This document shows, in pieces, positions 54,166-63,953 of a stretch of DNA of 64,000 nt. Made by a program: the position numbers and the translations under genes. The stretch lies in NCBI GenBank assembly GCA_002368155.1, contig AP018180.1, positions 7,062,561 through 7,126,560 on the forward strand, in the 5' to 3' direction. This stretch comes from Nostoc carneum NIES-2107 (GTDB lineage: Bacteria; Cyanobacteriota; Cyanobacteriia; Cyanobacteriales; Nostocaceae). Within the stretch, counting starts at the first letter, position 1; the number at the start of each line of letters is the position of its first letter. Below the pieces are notes generated by a model. The model was not told where the DNA came from. It searched no databases and saw nothing but the letters and a program-made list of their open reading frames with translations.

Positions 54166-54883
54166 TTTATGTATCTCAATTATTAACTAAAAGCTGCCAT
54201 TTATAAGCTAAATAAACGTCAAATAATATTACTGCACAAAATATTTGAGGTTTTGTTTGTCCCAGAGATTTTCTAGATTGGTATATCTGTCGCTGAAATT
54301 GTTTTTGGCTGTAAATTTTAAATATTTAACTTTCTTGGCTGGGTGATATTAACTGTACAGATATCAACAATGCTGTGCTGCTATATGTTATCAGTCTCAT
54401 AGCCGATGAAAAATTGCTAAATTTAGAGTTAATTAATCCCAAAAAAATTTATTAATACTTATTACTCAAACTAAATTATTCAATCACGAAAAATATTAAT
54501 ATAGATTAATATATCAATTTTTAAACTTATTTTTTATATGAAAACAACAAACAATATTCTCAAATATATACATACAAAAAACAAGATATTTTTCAATAAA
54601 AGACATTATATTTAATCATTAATTCCTCATAATAACTTTGTATTTAAGATATTGATCTTTATAAAAACTTTAAAAAAAGTACACTTTAGTGAGAGACAAA
54701 TCTAGTTAAATCTCATAAAATATGAGTACTTAATTGCTCAGACCGATCTAATTATTGCTATCTTAGCCAAATTGACCATAAAATTCTTGATAATAAGAAA
54801 AATCAAAAATTAACTTTGCTTTAACAGCAAGTTCCTGCTTTCAGTGCATACTACTACTCAATTATTCGCAAATCTGAGAAAAC
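54166..54883. other. Very AT-rich intergenic region
   Basis: These 718 bases are strongly AT-rich, with long poly-A/T tracts and several AATATT motifs. No gene, RNA or repeat family was recognised. Confidence 0.5.
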
Positions 54884-55438
54884 ATGGATAGCGAACAACG
54901 CCGACGCTATCAGATTGCTATGGTATCAACCTATTCTCCTGACACCAGTGTCCTTGACCATATTGTCATGCCTGATGGAACTGAGCAATCGCACGGCTCG
55001 GATATCCTCACCCTGCTACGTACTGGAAAAGTTTTCATAGTCAACAGTCGGAAACGAAATGGTTTAATTCTCTATAAGCGCTACCATGCAGAGTTTGCTG
55101 GGCCTGGGGCAGCTGTTGGAGGAGAATATGATTGTGATTGCCAAAGTGTACTACCGATTGGAAATTTATCTTTATTAACTGCTGAATCTTATGAGGAGCG
55201 TCAGAAAGCTTATTTAATTAGGCGGCAATGGATTCGCTTAATTAAACAAATTACAGAAAACCCAGTGCCACAACAAAGAGTTCAAAAGATTCTCGATCAA
55301 TTTGAACAGTACTTTCCACCGGAAACGGTAGCTCATATACCAGATGTTACATTTGCCCTTTTAGTAGGTGTACTCCCACAAACTGTAGGAGTAGTGCGAC
55401 GTTTGGGCAATGAATTAGACAGTAGATTTAATTACTAA
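54884..55438 (+). CDS. Conserved cyanobacterial hypothetical protein
   Basis: A 184-residue soluble protein that I do not recognise. The N-terminal half (VSTYSPDTSVLDHIVMPDGT, TLLRTGKVFIVNSRKRNGLI) looks like a small beta-rich domain. It contains a GGEYDCDCQSVLPIG stretch with a C-x-C pair. The C-terminal half is helical (RQKAYLIRRQWIRLIKQITE, RVQKILDQFEQYFPPETVAH). There is no signal peptide. It converges on hisC with 12 bp between stop codons. Coding character is good throughout. Confidence 0.65.
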   Translation: MDSEQRRRYQIAMVSTYSPDTSVLDHIVMPDGTEQSHGSDILTLLRTGKVFIVNSRKRNGLILYKRYHAEFAGPGAAVGGEYDCDCQSVLPIGNLSLLTAESYEERQKAYLIRRQWIRLIKQITENPVPQQRVQKILDQFEQYFPPETVAHIPDVTFALLVGVLPQTVGVVRRLGNELDSRFNY

Positions 55439-55450
55439 GTACATTATTGT

Positions 55451-56599
55451 TTAAAAATGAAGATTTGCCACAGCAGCCTGTAGCCGATTGAGGGTACGGG
55501 CGTTTTCTGCTTTTGAGCCGATAGTAATTCGTAATCCTCCGTTTAACAGCCGTACAAGTGTGCCAGAGTTACGCAATTGCTGATGAATAGTTTTTAAAGC
55601 AGCCGCTTGGGAGTTGCTGTTATTTGAAGTCACACGCAGGTAAATAAAGTTAGCGTTGCTGGCTGTAACTTGTAAGTTGGGATATTGTTTTAAAGCTGCG
55701 ATCAGTTGATCGCGTTCAGTCAAGGTTTGGGAAATTGAATTGAGTAAAAGTTGGCAGTTTTGCAAAGCTAACAATGCAGCGGCGATTGAGAAGCTGGGAA
55801 GATTGTAGGGTAAGCGGACTTTCTCTAAAATAGCGATCGCCTCTGGATGAGCGACACAGTAACCTACACGCAAAGCTGCTAACCGAAAAGCCTTGGAAAA
55901 AGTTCGCAGGATCACCCAGTTAGGACGTTGTGCTAATTCTCCCACCAAACTAGTCTGGCTAAATTCAAAGTAAGCCTCATCAATTACTACCAAAATGTCT
56001 GTGCTGAGACTTCTTAACCATGCTAACTCTGCCGCAGTCAAACAATTAGCAGTTGGGGAATTGGGATGTACTACAAACACCACCCGAATTGGCGGGTTTT
56101 GAGTTTGAGCAATCGCGGCTTGTGCGGCTGGTAAATCTATCTCAAAATTACTTTCATTCCTACCCACTTCTACAACAGGAATACCCAAAGTTTTTGCCAA
56201 AATTGCGTACATTGAGAAAGTAGGATTGGCAACTAAAATACTCCCTTCTCCACCCAAACAAGTAGCAATTAATAAAGAACGGATTAATTCATCGGAACCA
56301 TTACCCACAGAAATATTCGCAGCGGTAATTGGCGATGATGAAAGGGCTGCTGACTCATTAACATATTGCGCGATCGCTTGTTTGAGTGTTTCATGTCCCC
56401 CATCTGGGTAACGATTTGTTTCAATTACTTGCTGATAAGTCCAAGCTAGCTTTTCTTTTAAATCTGGCGGCAAATCATCGGGACTTTCATTGGTATCTAG
56501 TCGATCAAATTTTGTCTCGACTGCTTCGGCGTTATCGCTGCTGGGATGAGGTTTGTAAGCGGTGAATTGTGCTAAATCTGACCGGATGAAGGGAAGCAT
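55451..56599 (-). CDS. hisC: Histidinol-phosphate aminotransferase
   Basis: A 382-residue PLP-dependent class I/II aminotransferase in histidine synthesis. Visible are the substrate N-terminus [40 protein letters not shown], the PLP-binding [11 protein letters not shown] and the Schiff-base lysine in [18 protein letters not shown]. The C-terminus has [14 protein letters not shown] with the carboxylate-binding Arg. Length and order are normal. Some filamentous cyanobacteria have more than one HisC, so a role in other aromatic amino acids is possible. Confidence 0.92.
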   Translation of the reverse strand: MLPFIRSDLAQFTAYKPHPSSDNAEAVETKFDRLDTNESPDDLPPDLKEKLAWTYQQVIETNRYPDGGHETLKQAIAQYVNESAALSSSPITAANISVGNGSDELIRSLLIATCLGGEGSILVANPTFSMYAILAKTLGIPVVEVGRNESNFEIDLPAAQAAIAQTQNPPIRVVFVVHPNSPTANCLTAAELAWLRSLSTDILVVIDEAYFEFSQTSLVGELAQRPNWVILRTFSKAFRLAALRVGYCVAHPEAIAILEKVRLPYNLPSFSIAAALLALQNCQLLLNSISQTLTERDQLIAALKQYPNLQVTASNANFIYLRVTSNNSNSQAAALKTIHQQLRNSGTLVRLLNGGLRITIGSKAENARTLNRLQAAVANLHF

Positions 56600-56605
56600 A
56601 GTTTG

Positions 56606-56640
56606 TAGTCAAGGGTCAAGGGTCAAAAGTCAAGAGTCAA
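56606..56640. repeat. GTCAAGG/GTCAAAA heptamers upstream of hisC
   Basis: Five direct units of GTCAAGG, GTCAAAA and GTCAAGA lie just upstream of the hisC start codon. Confidence 0.75.
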
Positions 56641-56859
56641 AATTAATTACTTGCTATTTCTGGCTCTAGACTGTGTAAAGTAGTAGTCAAATCAATACTT
56701 GTCGGTTAAGGGGAAAAGGGGAATGGGAAAAAGGGCAAGAAAAAACCTTTAACCCTTACCTTTCACCCTTTCCCCAAACTAAATTCCGAGTTAGAAATCT
56801 TTAACCGAGCAGGATTGGTAGTCAAATAAATTAGGAAATTGATTAATTATTTGAGAAGT

Positions 56860-57513
56860 TCATATTTTACAGCTGCCTGGTAACTGGCAGAAGAGGTGAA
56901 TTGCTTGCCATATTTCTGCCATGACATTTCCTAAGGCGTGATCGCTGTCAAGTTCTACTAAATTCACCCAAGGACGAGATATTGTAAATTCACGACTGGC
57001 TGTAATAGGAATGACTTCATCATTTTTGCCATGCAAAATGAGGGTAGGAATAGGGCGTTGCAAAACCGCTTCTTGATATTGCTGGGCATCTGTAACGAAA
57101 TCGTAGCTTAAAGGTAGCGATCGCTTTTCCCCATAGTGATCAACCATGAGATACTTTTGTTGTTCCCAACGCTGTACCTGTTCATCTCCTAGCTTGGGTA
57201 ACCAGTGAGATAAAAAACCGAAAGCTGGTGCTAATAAAACCAAACTTTGCACTTGGGAATATTTTTGCCCTAAATGAGCAGCAGTTAAACCACCCAAACT
57301 CGAACCAATCAGGGTTACTGGTGCAGAATCAGCTGGGAATTCTGCTGCAATTTGATTGATCTGACGAGTAATTGTTAGGTGAGAAAAATCACCTGCATTC
57401 AAATCGGGAATTGTGAGCTTGATACCGATTTGGGCAAAGCGATCGCTAATATCTTGGGCTTTGGCAGAATGAGGACTAGAAGCAAAACCGTGTAAGTAAA
57501 TAAAGTAATTCAA
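56860..57513 (-). CDS. YqiA/YcfP-like alpha/beta-hydrolase (esterase)
   Basis: A 217-residue hydrolase. The N-terminal YLHGFASSPHSAKAQ is the YqiA-type oxyanion region. The nucleophile elbow TLIGSSLGGLTAAH places Ser72, the acid is in LILHGKNDEVIP, and the His is in DSDHALGN. Esterase activity on small acyl esters is known for the family; the natural substrate is not. It follows gor by 53 bp on the same strand, so the two are probably cotranscribed. Confidence 0.85.
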   Translation of the reverse strand: MNYFIYLHGFASSPHSAKAQDISDRFAQIGIKLTIPDLNAGDFSHLTITRQINQIAAEFPADSAPVTLIGSSLGGLTAAHLGQKYSQVQSLVLLAPAFGFLSHWLPKLGDEQVQRWEQQKYLMVDHYGEKRSLPLSYDFVTDAQQYQEAVLQRPIPTLILHGKNDEVIPITASREFTISRPWVNLVELDSDHALGNVMAEIWQAIHLFCQLPGSCKI

Positions 57514-57566
57514 AATTCAACTCAGCCAGTATTTTCAATACAGACGCGATCGCGCCTGTATCAAAC

Positions 57567-58946
57567 TTACCGCATTGTGACAAATTCTTCGGCGGCTGAG
57601 GGATGTATCCCCACGGTAGCATCAAAGTCTTTTTTCGTTGCGCCCATTTTGACAGCGATCGCTATACCTTGAATGATTTCTGCTGCATAGTCTCCCACCA
57701 TGTGAGCGCCTAGTACTTGGTCGGTTTTGGCATCAACTACCAGCTTCATCATAGTTTTTTCTTGGGCACCCGTTAAACTGTAGTACATAGGACGGAAACG
57801 AGTACGAAAAATTGTCACGCCATCATCACCGAGTTTTGCCTTAGCTTCAGCTTCAGTTAACCCCACAGTAGCCGCCTCCGGATTAGAAAAGATAGCTGTA
57901 GGTACATTGTGATGGCTAAATTCGCGGCGGTTATTGCCAAATTCGCTATCCGCAAAAGCCCGGCCTTCTCCAATAGCGACTGGTGTTAAATTTAACCTAT
58001 CAGTAACGTCACCAACAGCAAAAATATTGGGTTGACTAGTTTGACTATATTCATTAACTGCGATCGCCTTTGCTGTCCCATATCCGTGGCCTTCTTCAGC
58101 ACTGGCGACAATTTCAATTCCCGCATTTTCTAAACCCAGTCCATCTACATTGGGAACCCGACCAGTTGCGGCTAGAAACACATCAGCAATCACTGGTTCT
58201 TGATTTTCCCCAGATAAAGACAACTTTAATCCTTCTGGGACAGGCTCAACTGCTGTCACCAAGGTATTCTGAATCATGCGAATACCGTGGTTGCTCATGC
58301 CTTCTTGAATACCAGTACGGATATCTTCGTCAAAACCTGCCAAAATTTGGTCTTGGCGGTTAATTTGGGTAACTTGGCAACCTAAACCCCGCATAATCGA
58401 AGCAAATTCTGTACCGATGTAACCAGCACCAATGATTGCTATATGCTTTGGCTGTTCTTTGAGGAGAAAAATTTCGTTAGAGGTAATCGCGTATTCTATC
58501 CCTGGTACATCTGGTTTGAGAGGCTTTCCACCCACAGCAATTAAAATTTTGTCTGCTGTAATTTTGCGATCGCCAACTTCTACAGTATGGGGGTCTACGA
58601 AACTAGCTCGACCAGGAATTAGTTTGACACCAGCTTTTTCTAAAAAGCTGATATGTAATTGAGATAGCCGCTTGACTTCCTTATCTATAGAAGTAATGAA
58701 ATGTTCCCAGTCTAATTGAGCATCACTTACTTTCCAGCCATAGCCAGCCGCATCACTGAACAGTGCAGGAAAATGAGAACCGTAGACCATGAGCTTTTTG
58801 GGAACGCAACCGCGAATCACACAAGTTCCGCCGACTAAATCATTTTCTGCGATCGCTACTTTTGCGCCGTAGCTAGCTGCTCGTTTAGAAGCTGCTAAAC
58901 CTCCAGAACCAGCACCAATGACAAATAGATCGTAATCAAAAGTCAT
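57567..58946 (-). CDS. gor: Glutathione-disulfide reductase
   Basis: A 459-residue FAD enzyme that reduces glutathione disulfide with NADPH. It has the FAD-binding GAGSGGLAASKRAA, the redox pair C42/C47 in GGTCVIRGCVPKK, the NAD(P)-binding IIGAGYIGTEFA, the second FAD motif NIFAVGDVTDRLNLTP and the catalytic His448-Glu453 region HPSAAEEFVTMR at the very end. The residues after the NAD(P) motif (QINRQDQIL) deserve a check for NADPH against NADH choice. A normal start MTFDYDLFVIGAG. Confidence 0.93.
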   Translation of the reverse strand: MTFDYDLFVIGAGSGGLAASKRAASYGAKVAIAENDLVGGTCVIRGCVPKKLMVYGSHFPALFSDAAGYGWKVSDAQLDWEHFITSIDKEVKRLSQLHISFLEKAGVKLIPGRASFVDPHTVEVGDRKITADKILIAVGGKPLKPDVPGIEYAITSNEIFLLKEQPKHIAIIGAGYIGTEFASIMRGLGCQVTQINRQDQILAGFDEDIRTGIQEGMSNHGIRMIQNTLVTAVEPVPEGLKLSLSGENQEPVIADVFLAATGRVPNVDGLGLENAGIEIVASAEEGHGYGTAKAIAVNEYSQTSQPNIFAVGDVTDRLNLTPVAIGEGRAFADSEFGNNRREFSHHNVPTAIFSNPEAATVGLTEAEAKAKLGDDGVTIFRTRFRPMYYSLTGAQEKTMMKLVVDAKTDQVLGAHMVGDYAAEIIQGIAIAVKMGATKKDFDATVGIHPSAAEEFVTMR

Positions 58947-59347
58947 AAATTTGTTTATCTCTGTTGCAACAATTAAACTTCCAAAAACTTACACGGCAGA
59001 TTAAATTTAACTAAAAAAGATATTAAGCTAACCGATGTAAGTCCTGTACTTGATTTAATCTAGCGCTAGCAGATGCTTGACCATCACTAGCAACAATATT
59101 CAGTCTTTGATAGCAGTAGTACTCTTTATAAATATTCGCAGCAATTTTTGTATTTAAATATACATTTAAATTAATTGCAAAAAAATCTAGGGAAAGCCGG
59201 GTATAAAGATGGCTTTCCCTAGATTTTACTCAGTTAATTAACTTAAGTTGCTTTGTTATGTAGGCAACTTCATATTTTTAAGTATTTGGTATTTCTGGTG
59301 ATTTGGAAGGTTTGCCATCGGTTTTTGGTGGAGTATTTACACCATCA
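58947..59347. other. Intergenic region upstream of gor
   Basis: These 401 bases contain the FecR-gene terminator (59183-59226) and the gor promoter region. No gene is seen. Confidence 0.5.
59183..59226 (-). terminator. Strong terminator of the FecR/proline-rich gene
   Basis: AAATCTAGGGAAAGCC (59183-59198) pairs perfectly over 16 bp with GGCTTTCCCTAGATTT (59211-59226), loop of 12 bases. On the minus strand it is followed by a T-run, as expected for a transcript coming from the 59348-61864 gene. Confidence 0.85.
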
Positions 59348-61864
59348 TTAGGGGGTTGGCGTTGTCCCGCCACCTGGCGTGGGCGGTGTTGTGTCACTAC
59401 CAGGCGTAGGTGATGTTATACCGCCACCTGGTGTGGGTGGTGTTGTCCCGGCATCTGGTGTAGGTGGTGTTGTCCCGGCATCTGGTGTAGGTGGTGTTGT
59501 CCCGGCATCTGGTGTAGGTGGTGTTGTTCCGCCACCAGGTGTGAGCGGTGTTGTCCCGGCACTAGGCGTTGGTAGTGTTATACCATCACCAGGGGTGGGT
59601 GGTTTGACTCCGCCATCATTGGGAGGTGTTATCCCACCAGCATTGGGAGGTGTTGTGCCGCCAGTATTGGGAGGTGTTGTGCCGCCAGTATTGGGAGGTG
59701 TTGTGCCGCCAGTATTGGGAGGTGTTGTGCCGCCAGTATTGGGAGGTGTTGTGCCGCCACTAGGGGTGGGTGGTGTTATCCCACCAGCATTGGGAGGTGT
59801 TGTGCCACCAGCATTGGGAGGTGTTGTGCCGCCAGTATTGGGAGGTGTTGTGCCGCCACTAGGGGTGGGTGGTGTTATCCTGCCAGCGTTGGGAGTTGTT
59901 GTGCCGCCAGTATTGGGAGGTGTTGTGCCGCCAGTATTGGGAGGTGTTGTGCCGCCAGTATTGGGAGGTGTTGTGCCGCCAGTATTGGGTGGTTTATTAC
60001 CACCCTCATTAGGAGGTGTTGTGCCACCAGCATTGGGTGGTTTATTACCACCCTCATTAGGAGGTGTTGTGCCACCAGCATTGGGTGGTTTATTACCACC
60101 ATCGCTAGGTGGTTTATTGCCGCCATCACTAGGTGGTTTATTGCCGCCATCACTAGGTGGTTTATAACCGCCACCGTTGGGTGGTTTATAACCGCCATCA
60201 CTAGGTGGTTTATAACCGCCATCACTAGGTGGTTTATAACCGCCACCGTTGGGTGGTTTATTGCCACCATCATGAGGTGGCTTATAACCGCCACCATGAT
60301 GGGGTGGTTTATAACCGCCGCCATCATGGGGAGGTTTATGGCCGCCATCATGGGGAGGTTTATTACCGCCATCATCTGGTTTCGGTGGGTTCCCGCCACC
60401 ATCATCAATTACAGGTGGATTACCGCCATCATCTGGTTTCGGTGGGTTCCCGCCACCATCATCAATTACAGGTGGATTGCCACCATCATCTGGTTTCGGT
60501 GGGTTCCCGCCACCATCATCAATTACAGGTGGATTGCCACCATCATCTGGTTTCGGTGGGTTGCCGCCGCCATCATCTGGTTTCGGTGGGTTCCCGCCAC
60601 CATCATCAATTACAGGTGGATTGCCGCCATCATCTGGTTTCGGTGGGTTCCCGCCACCATCATCAATTACAGGTGGATTGCCGCCGCCATCATCTGGTTT
60701 CGGTGGGTTCCCGCCACCATCATCAATTACAGGTGGATTGCCGCCGCCATCATCGATTACAGGTGGATTGCCACCATCATCTGGTTTCGGTGGGTTCCCG
60801 CCACCATCATCAATTATAGGTGGATTGCCACTATCATCTGGTTTTGGTGGGTTCCCGCCACCATCATCAATTACAGGGGGCTTACCACCATTATCTGGAA
60901 TTGGTGGTTTTTGAGTAGTATCAGTATTATTACGTACTTGCTCATCTGATTGAGTTTGCCCATTGTCCACAATGGATTCTACTGGCAGACTTTCTTGGCT
61001 TCCGTTTAATGAAGATCCTTCTTTCTTAGTTTCGCTATTAGTTGCGCTGCTAGTTTCGCTTTTACTATCTTCGGAGGCAGCATCTTGAGTGGCAGAATTG
61101 GAAGAACTAGCTGTTAGCTGTAAAAATGAGGGATTTTCGACAACTCCCTCGCCTTTAAGTGGTGTTTGTGTAGCTACAGCTGCTGCTGTTTCTGCTTGAA
61201 CGCTGGCGATCGCAGGGTCTGGTGTCGGTGCCAGATTTTGTCTAGTTAAATCCAGCCCTCGCACTAAATCGCTAGTTTCATAAAAATTTCTCAGGTCAAA
61301 ATCGTATAAACCTTGAAATCTACCTTTAACAATAACCATCAGTTGCCCTGCTTCGAGCACCTGACTTTGAGAAGCTTTATTGGATACTTCTATCCCGCTA
61401 TTGGTAAGCGCACCGACAATTGTCGTGTCGGTTTGTTCGTCATAACGGACAAATAATGCTGAACCTCGAATTGCTGCTGCTGCATTTGGTGTTTGTATAC
61501 GTGTTTGCCCCCTACCAGGTGGAATCAGCAATAATACAGTGCCATTGGAAAGCCTAAAATTCCGAGTTTTCGGCAAAAACTGAAATATTGCTTGTTCTCC
61601 AATCCGTGCTAGAGAGCCATCGTTAAAACGTAAATCTGCAAGGGACTTTCTACCAGTGGACAAACCATCACCAGGAATCATCGCATCTGATTTGCGTGCT
61701 GGACGCTTCTTAGGGCTATTTCGGGGAATTAGCTGTACTAAGTTACGCAATTCCTGAATCTCAGCTCTGGTGAGAGGAATTGTTGCATTTGCCCGTCCTG
61801 AAAAAGGCAAGGCGATCGCTCCCCACACACCAATCACTAAAAGTGGTAAAAATTTTTGCAGCAT
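59348..61864 (-). CDS. FecR-domain exported protein with long Pro/Gly-rich repeats
   Basis: An 838-residue exported protein. A signal peptide (LLVIGVWGAIALPFSGRANA) precedes a FecR domain (~residues 60-180: LADLRFNDGSLARIGEQAIF, NGTVLLLIPPGRGQTRIQTP, AAAIRGSALFVRYDEQ). A Ser/Thr/Gln-rich linker follows. From ~320 to the end there are two repeat families: PPVIDDGGGN/PPKPDDGGN, then NTGGTTPP/NAGGTTPP and TPDAGTTPP. Such regions would be extended, flexible and surface-exposed. FecR here is probably a structural or binding module rather than a sigma regulator, since no sigma factor is near. The divergent neighbour is an outer-membrane barrel, and a joint role at the cell surface is likely. Confidence 0.8.
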   Translation of the reverse strand: MLQKFLPLLVIGVWGAIALPFSGRANATIPLTRAEIQELRNLVQLIPRNSPKKRPARKSDAMIPGDGLSTGRKSLADLRFNDGSLARIGEQAIFQFLPKTRNFRLSNGTVLLLIPPGRGQTRIQTPNAAAAIRGSALFVRYDEQTDTTIVGALTNSGIEVSNKASQSQVLEAGQLMVIVKGRFQGLYDFDLRNFYETSDLVRGLDLTRQNLAPTPDPAIASVQAETAAAVATQTPLKGEGVVENPSFLQLTASSSNSATQDAASEDSKSETSSATNSETKKEGSSLNGSQESLPVESIVDNGQTQSDEQVRNNTDTTQKPPIPDNGGKPPVIDDGGGNPPKPDDSGNPPIIDDGGGNPPKPDDGGNPPVIDDGGGNPPVIDDGGGNPPKPDDGGGNPPVIDDGGGNPPKPDDGGNPPVIDDGGGNPPKPDDGGGNPPKPDDGGNPPVIDDGGGNPPKPDDGGNPPVIDDGGGNPPKPDDGGNPPVIDDGGGNPPKPDDGGNKPPHDGGHKPPHDGGGYKPPHHGGGYKPPHDGGNKPPNGGGYKPPSDGGYKPPSDGGYKPPNGGGYKPPSDGGNKPPSDGGNKPPSDGGNKPPNAGGTTPPNEGGNKPPNAGGTTPPNEGGNKPPNTGGTTPPNTGGTTPPNTGGTTPPNTGGTTTPNAGRITPPTPSGGTTPPNTGGTTPPNAGGTTPPNAGGITPPTPSGGTTPPNTGGTTPPNTGGTTPPNTGGTTPPNTGGTTPPNAGGITPPNDGGVKPPTPGDGITLPTPSAGTTPLTPGGGTTPPTPDAGTTPPTPDAGTTPPTPDAGTTPPTPGGGITSPTPGSDTTPPTPGGGTTPTP
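59349..60905. repeat. Coding tandem repeats of the FecR protein
   Basis: Two adjoining repeat arrays, one of 24-27 nt units (NTGGTTPP type, 59349-60120) and one of about 27-60 nt units (GGGNPPKPDDGGNPPVIDD type, 60370-60905). Units are close to identical, so copy number probably varies between strains and assemblies may collapse here. Confidence 0.85.
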
Positions 61865-62202
61865 AGTTCAGAGACTCAGAAGTATTAATTAATACTGTTA
61901 TTGGTAAAAAATAAATTCTGATTTGAGATTCTATTTATGAAGTTATAATTTATACTTTTTTAAGTAAAGTATTCAATCTGGCGAAGCTTAGTCAGTGTAT
62001 TTTAATAAAATGCGCGGAAACTTTATCATCCTTATTTTAAACTTAATACATTAATACTGAAATGCATAATAAAATTTAATGTTTCTACTTTAGTGGTTGA
62101 AGCAGTACAAATATCATATATAGTAATTTCTAATATTGATTAAGACTTTTCAGTACGAGAAGTAAACATCAGGGACGAGTTAATCGGAAATTGATATTTA
62201 TA
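61865..62202. other. Divergent promoter region of two envelope genes
   Basis: These 338 bases between the FecR gene and the outer-membrane gene are AT-rich and must hold both promoters. No clear boxes or operators were found. Confidence 0.45.
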
Positions 62203-63912
62203 ATGAGGAATTTCCGAGATAGCTTCTGGATCTACGTTGGGAAAACGCGATCAACGCCATCAAAGATGCAATCCAAGGGCTGGAAAAATTTTTTATTTGC
62301 GGTTTTGTTAGCTATTGGTGGTGCAAACTGGTATTGCATCAGGGTAGGTAAAGCATCGGCTGCAAGTTCTCATGGGAACTTAGCGAGTGAATTAGGTCTG
62401 CCAAAAACTGTAGCATCAAATGTCACATCTTTAGCGATCGCACAAATTGCTAATCCGCAATGTGATCTGCTGCAACAAGATGCAAATAACAATCAACTAG
62501 CAGCATCAGAAATTGATAAAATTTACAACCTACCAAAGTCAGCTCATGCAATATCTTTCTCTGGGCAGATTGACATTCAAAACTTAAATCAAAATGGTAG
62601 TTGTTTAAAAAAATTTCTGAAATCCGATAACTCTTTGCAGTCATTCTTGCTTGAGTCTGCTGTGGAAGCTGCGAAACCTAATTTCAACTGTCAACATAAC
62701 TGGTGTCAAAAGCCAAGTAACTTAAAAGTTTTATATTCACAACAATTACCCAGACTTACCGCACCAGGACAAGCAACAGCCCAAGTCAATCAACAACCAC
62801 CCAATACCTCAAATCCCCCACCACCTGACAACCCTGGAAATTTAGACGGGCCAAATAATCCGCCATCGAACGATCCGTCACCGAACGATCCACCCCCAAA
62901 TAATCCACCACCGAACGATCCACCACCATTAGAAGTACAACCTAATACTGTTCCCAGTCCTTCCCCATCGCAAATAGAGCAACTCTTGGAAACTCCCCGA
63001 CCTGATTATTCTCAAAGGTTAGAAAGGCTAAGACAGAGATTGCAACGACAAAGACAATCGCCATCTGAAACGAACAATTTAGAGTTGGGATTGCGGGTGA
63101 AGCCACGAACAGTAGAAGATCCACCACAATTAGAACAACAGCCACCAACACCAATAGAAAAACCAGTACCGCAGTTTCAACCTATAGGTATTCTAGAAGC
63201 TCGTGTTGGCTACTTTTATACAGATAACATTTTTTCTTCAACTGTTGACCCTATCCCAGACAGCTTAATTTTTTATGGACTGACATTAGCTTCTGCATAT
63301 TTTCCTTTAGGTTCTAGGACTTATATCAGTGGTTCCATTGACGGCACCCAGATTCATTATTTCGATCAATCGCTTTATGATTACAATCAGTTAAGATTCA
63401 ACGTCAGTTTGTACCAGCAACTCTCACGCCGGATGTATGGAGAAATTGCTTGGAGTAATCAGATGTTGTTCTACGCCAACAACAGTGATACGTTTCAATC
63501 AGGCGATCGCTTTTTAAGTGAAAACTCGATCCGGTTAGCCGTAGGACGGCGAGATCCCCTAAGTTCCAAATTATTTCTCGATAGCTTCTACGGATTAAGC
63601 GTCAGTTTTGCCGATCCAGAAAGCCGTAGTCGAATTATTAACTCTTTGTGGTTATCTTTAAGCTACTACGTGCAAAAACCACTACAAGTTGGGATTAACT
63701 ATCAGTTCAACTTGTCAAATTTTACCAATCGTCCCGATGCTCGCGAAGACGAATTTCATCGCGTATTTGGGCATTTAACTTATCGAGTATCCAAAAATAG
63801 CAATCTTAATCTTCAGACTGGTCTTAGCTTTGGCGGTTCCAGCGCTCCCAACATAGATTTTAATGGTTGGTTCTTCAGCCTTAATTACAATTTAGAGTTA
63901 GGGCAATTTTAA
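62203..63912 (+). CDS. Outer-membrane beta-barrel protein with proline-rich linker
   Basis: A 569-residue exported protein. A charged leader is followed by the hydrophobic stretch FLFAVLLAIGGANWYCIRVG, an atypical signal that is better placed if ATG 62266 is the start. A Pro/Asn/Asp-rich linker (NPPSNDPSPNDPPPNNPPP) and a short helix (YSQRLERLRQRLQRQRQ) come next. From ~residue 325 to the end there are alternating amphipathic strands (ILEARVGYFYTDNIFSS, LTLASAYFPLGSRTYISGSI), and the last residue is Phe (FFSLNYNLELGQF), as in outer-membrane proteins. No known transport motif is seen. The linker recalls the Pro-rich repeats of the divergent FecR protein. Confidence 0.7.
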   Translation: MRNFRDSFWIYVGKTRSTPSKMQSKGWKNFLFAVLLAIGGANWYCIRVGKASAASSHGNLASELGLPKTVASNVTSLAIAQIANPQCDLLQQDANNNQLAASEIDKIYNLPKSAHAISFSGQIDIQNLNQNGSCLKKFLKSDNSLQSFLLESAVEAAKPNFNCQHNWCQKPSNLKVLYSQQLPRLTAPGQATAQVNQQPPNTSNPPPPDNPGNLDGPNNPPSNDPSPNDPPPNNPPPNDPPPLEVQPNTVPSPSPSQIEQLLETPRPDYSQRLERLRQRLQRQRQSPSETNNLELGLRVKPRTVEDPPQLEQQPPTPIEKPVPQFQPIGILEARVGYFYTDNIFSSTVDPIPDSLIFYGLTLASAYFPLGSRTYISGSIDGTQIHYFDQSLYDYNQLRFNVSLYQQLSRRMYGEIAWSNQMLFYANNSDTFQSGDRFLSENSIRLAVGRRDPLSSKLFLDSFYGLSVSFADPESRSRIINSLWLSLSYYVQKPLQVGINYQFNLSNFTNRPDAREDEFHRVFGHLTYRVSKNSNLNLQTGLSFGGSSAPNIDFNGWFFSLNYNLELGQF

Positions 63913-63929
63913 TTAAATTCAACCCTTGT

Positions 63930-63953
63930 AGAGACGCGATGAATCGCGTCTCT
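63930..63953. repeat. Palindrome AGAGACGCGAT-GA-ATCGCGTCTCT
   Basis: A perfect 11-bp inverted repeat with a two-base centre, 18 bases after the barrel-protein stop codon. The second copy is at 6157-6176. Likely a transcript-end or mobile hairpin. Confidence 0.75.

Noticed and set aside
59379-60949. Long plus-strand frames of 145-262 codons over the FecR gene repeats
   Set aside because: They are low-complexity antisense translations of the repeat array (VGGVVPP, SSGFGGFPPP). The minus-strand frame has a signal peptide, a FecR domain and a terminator, so it is the real gene.
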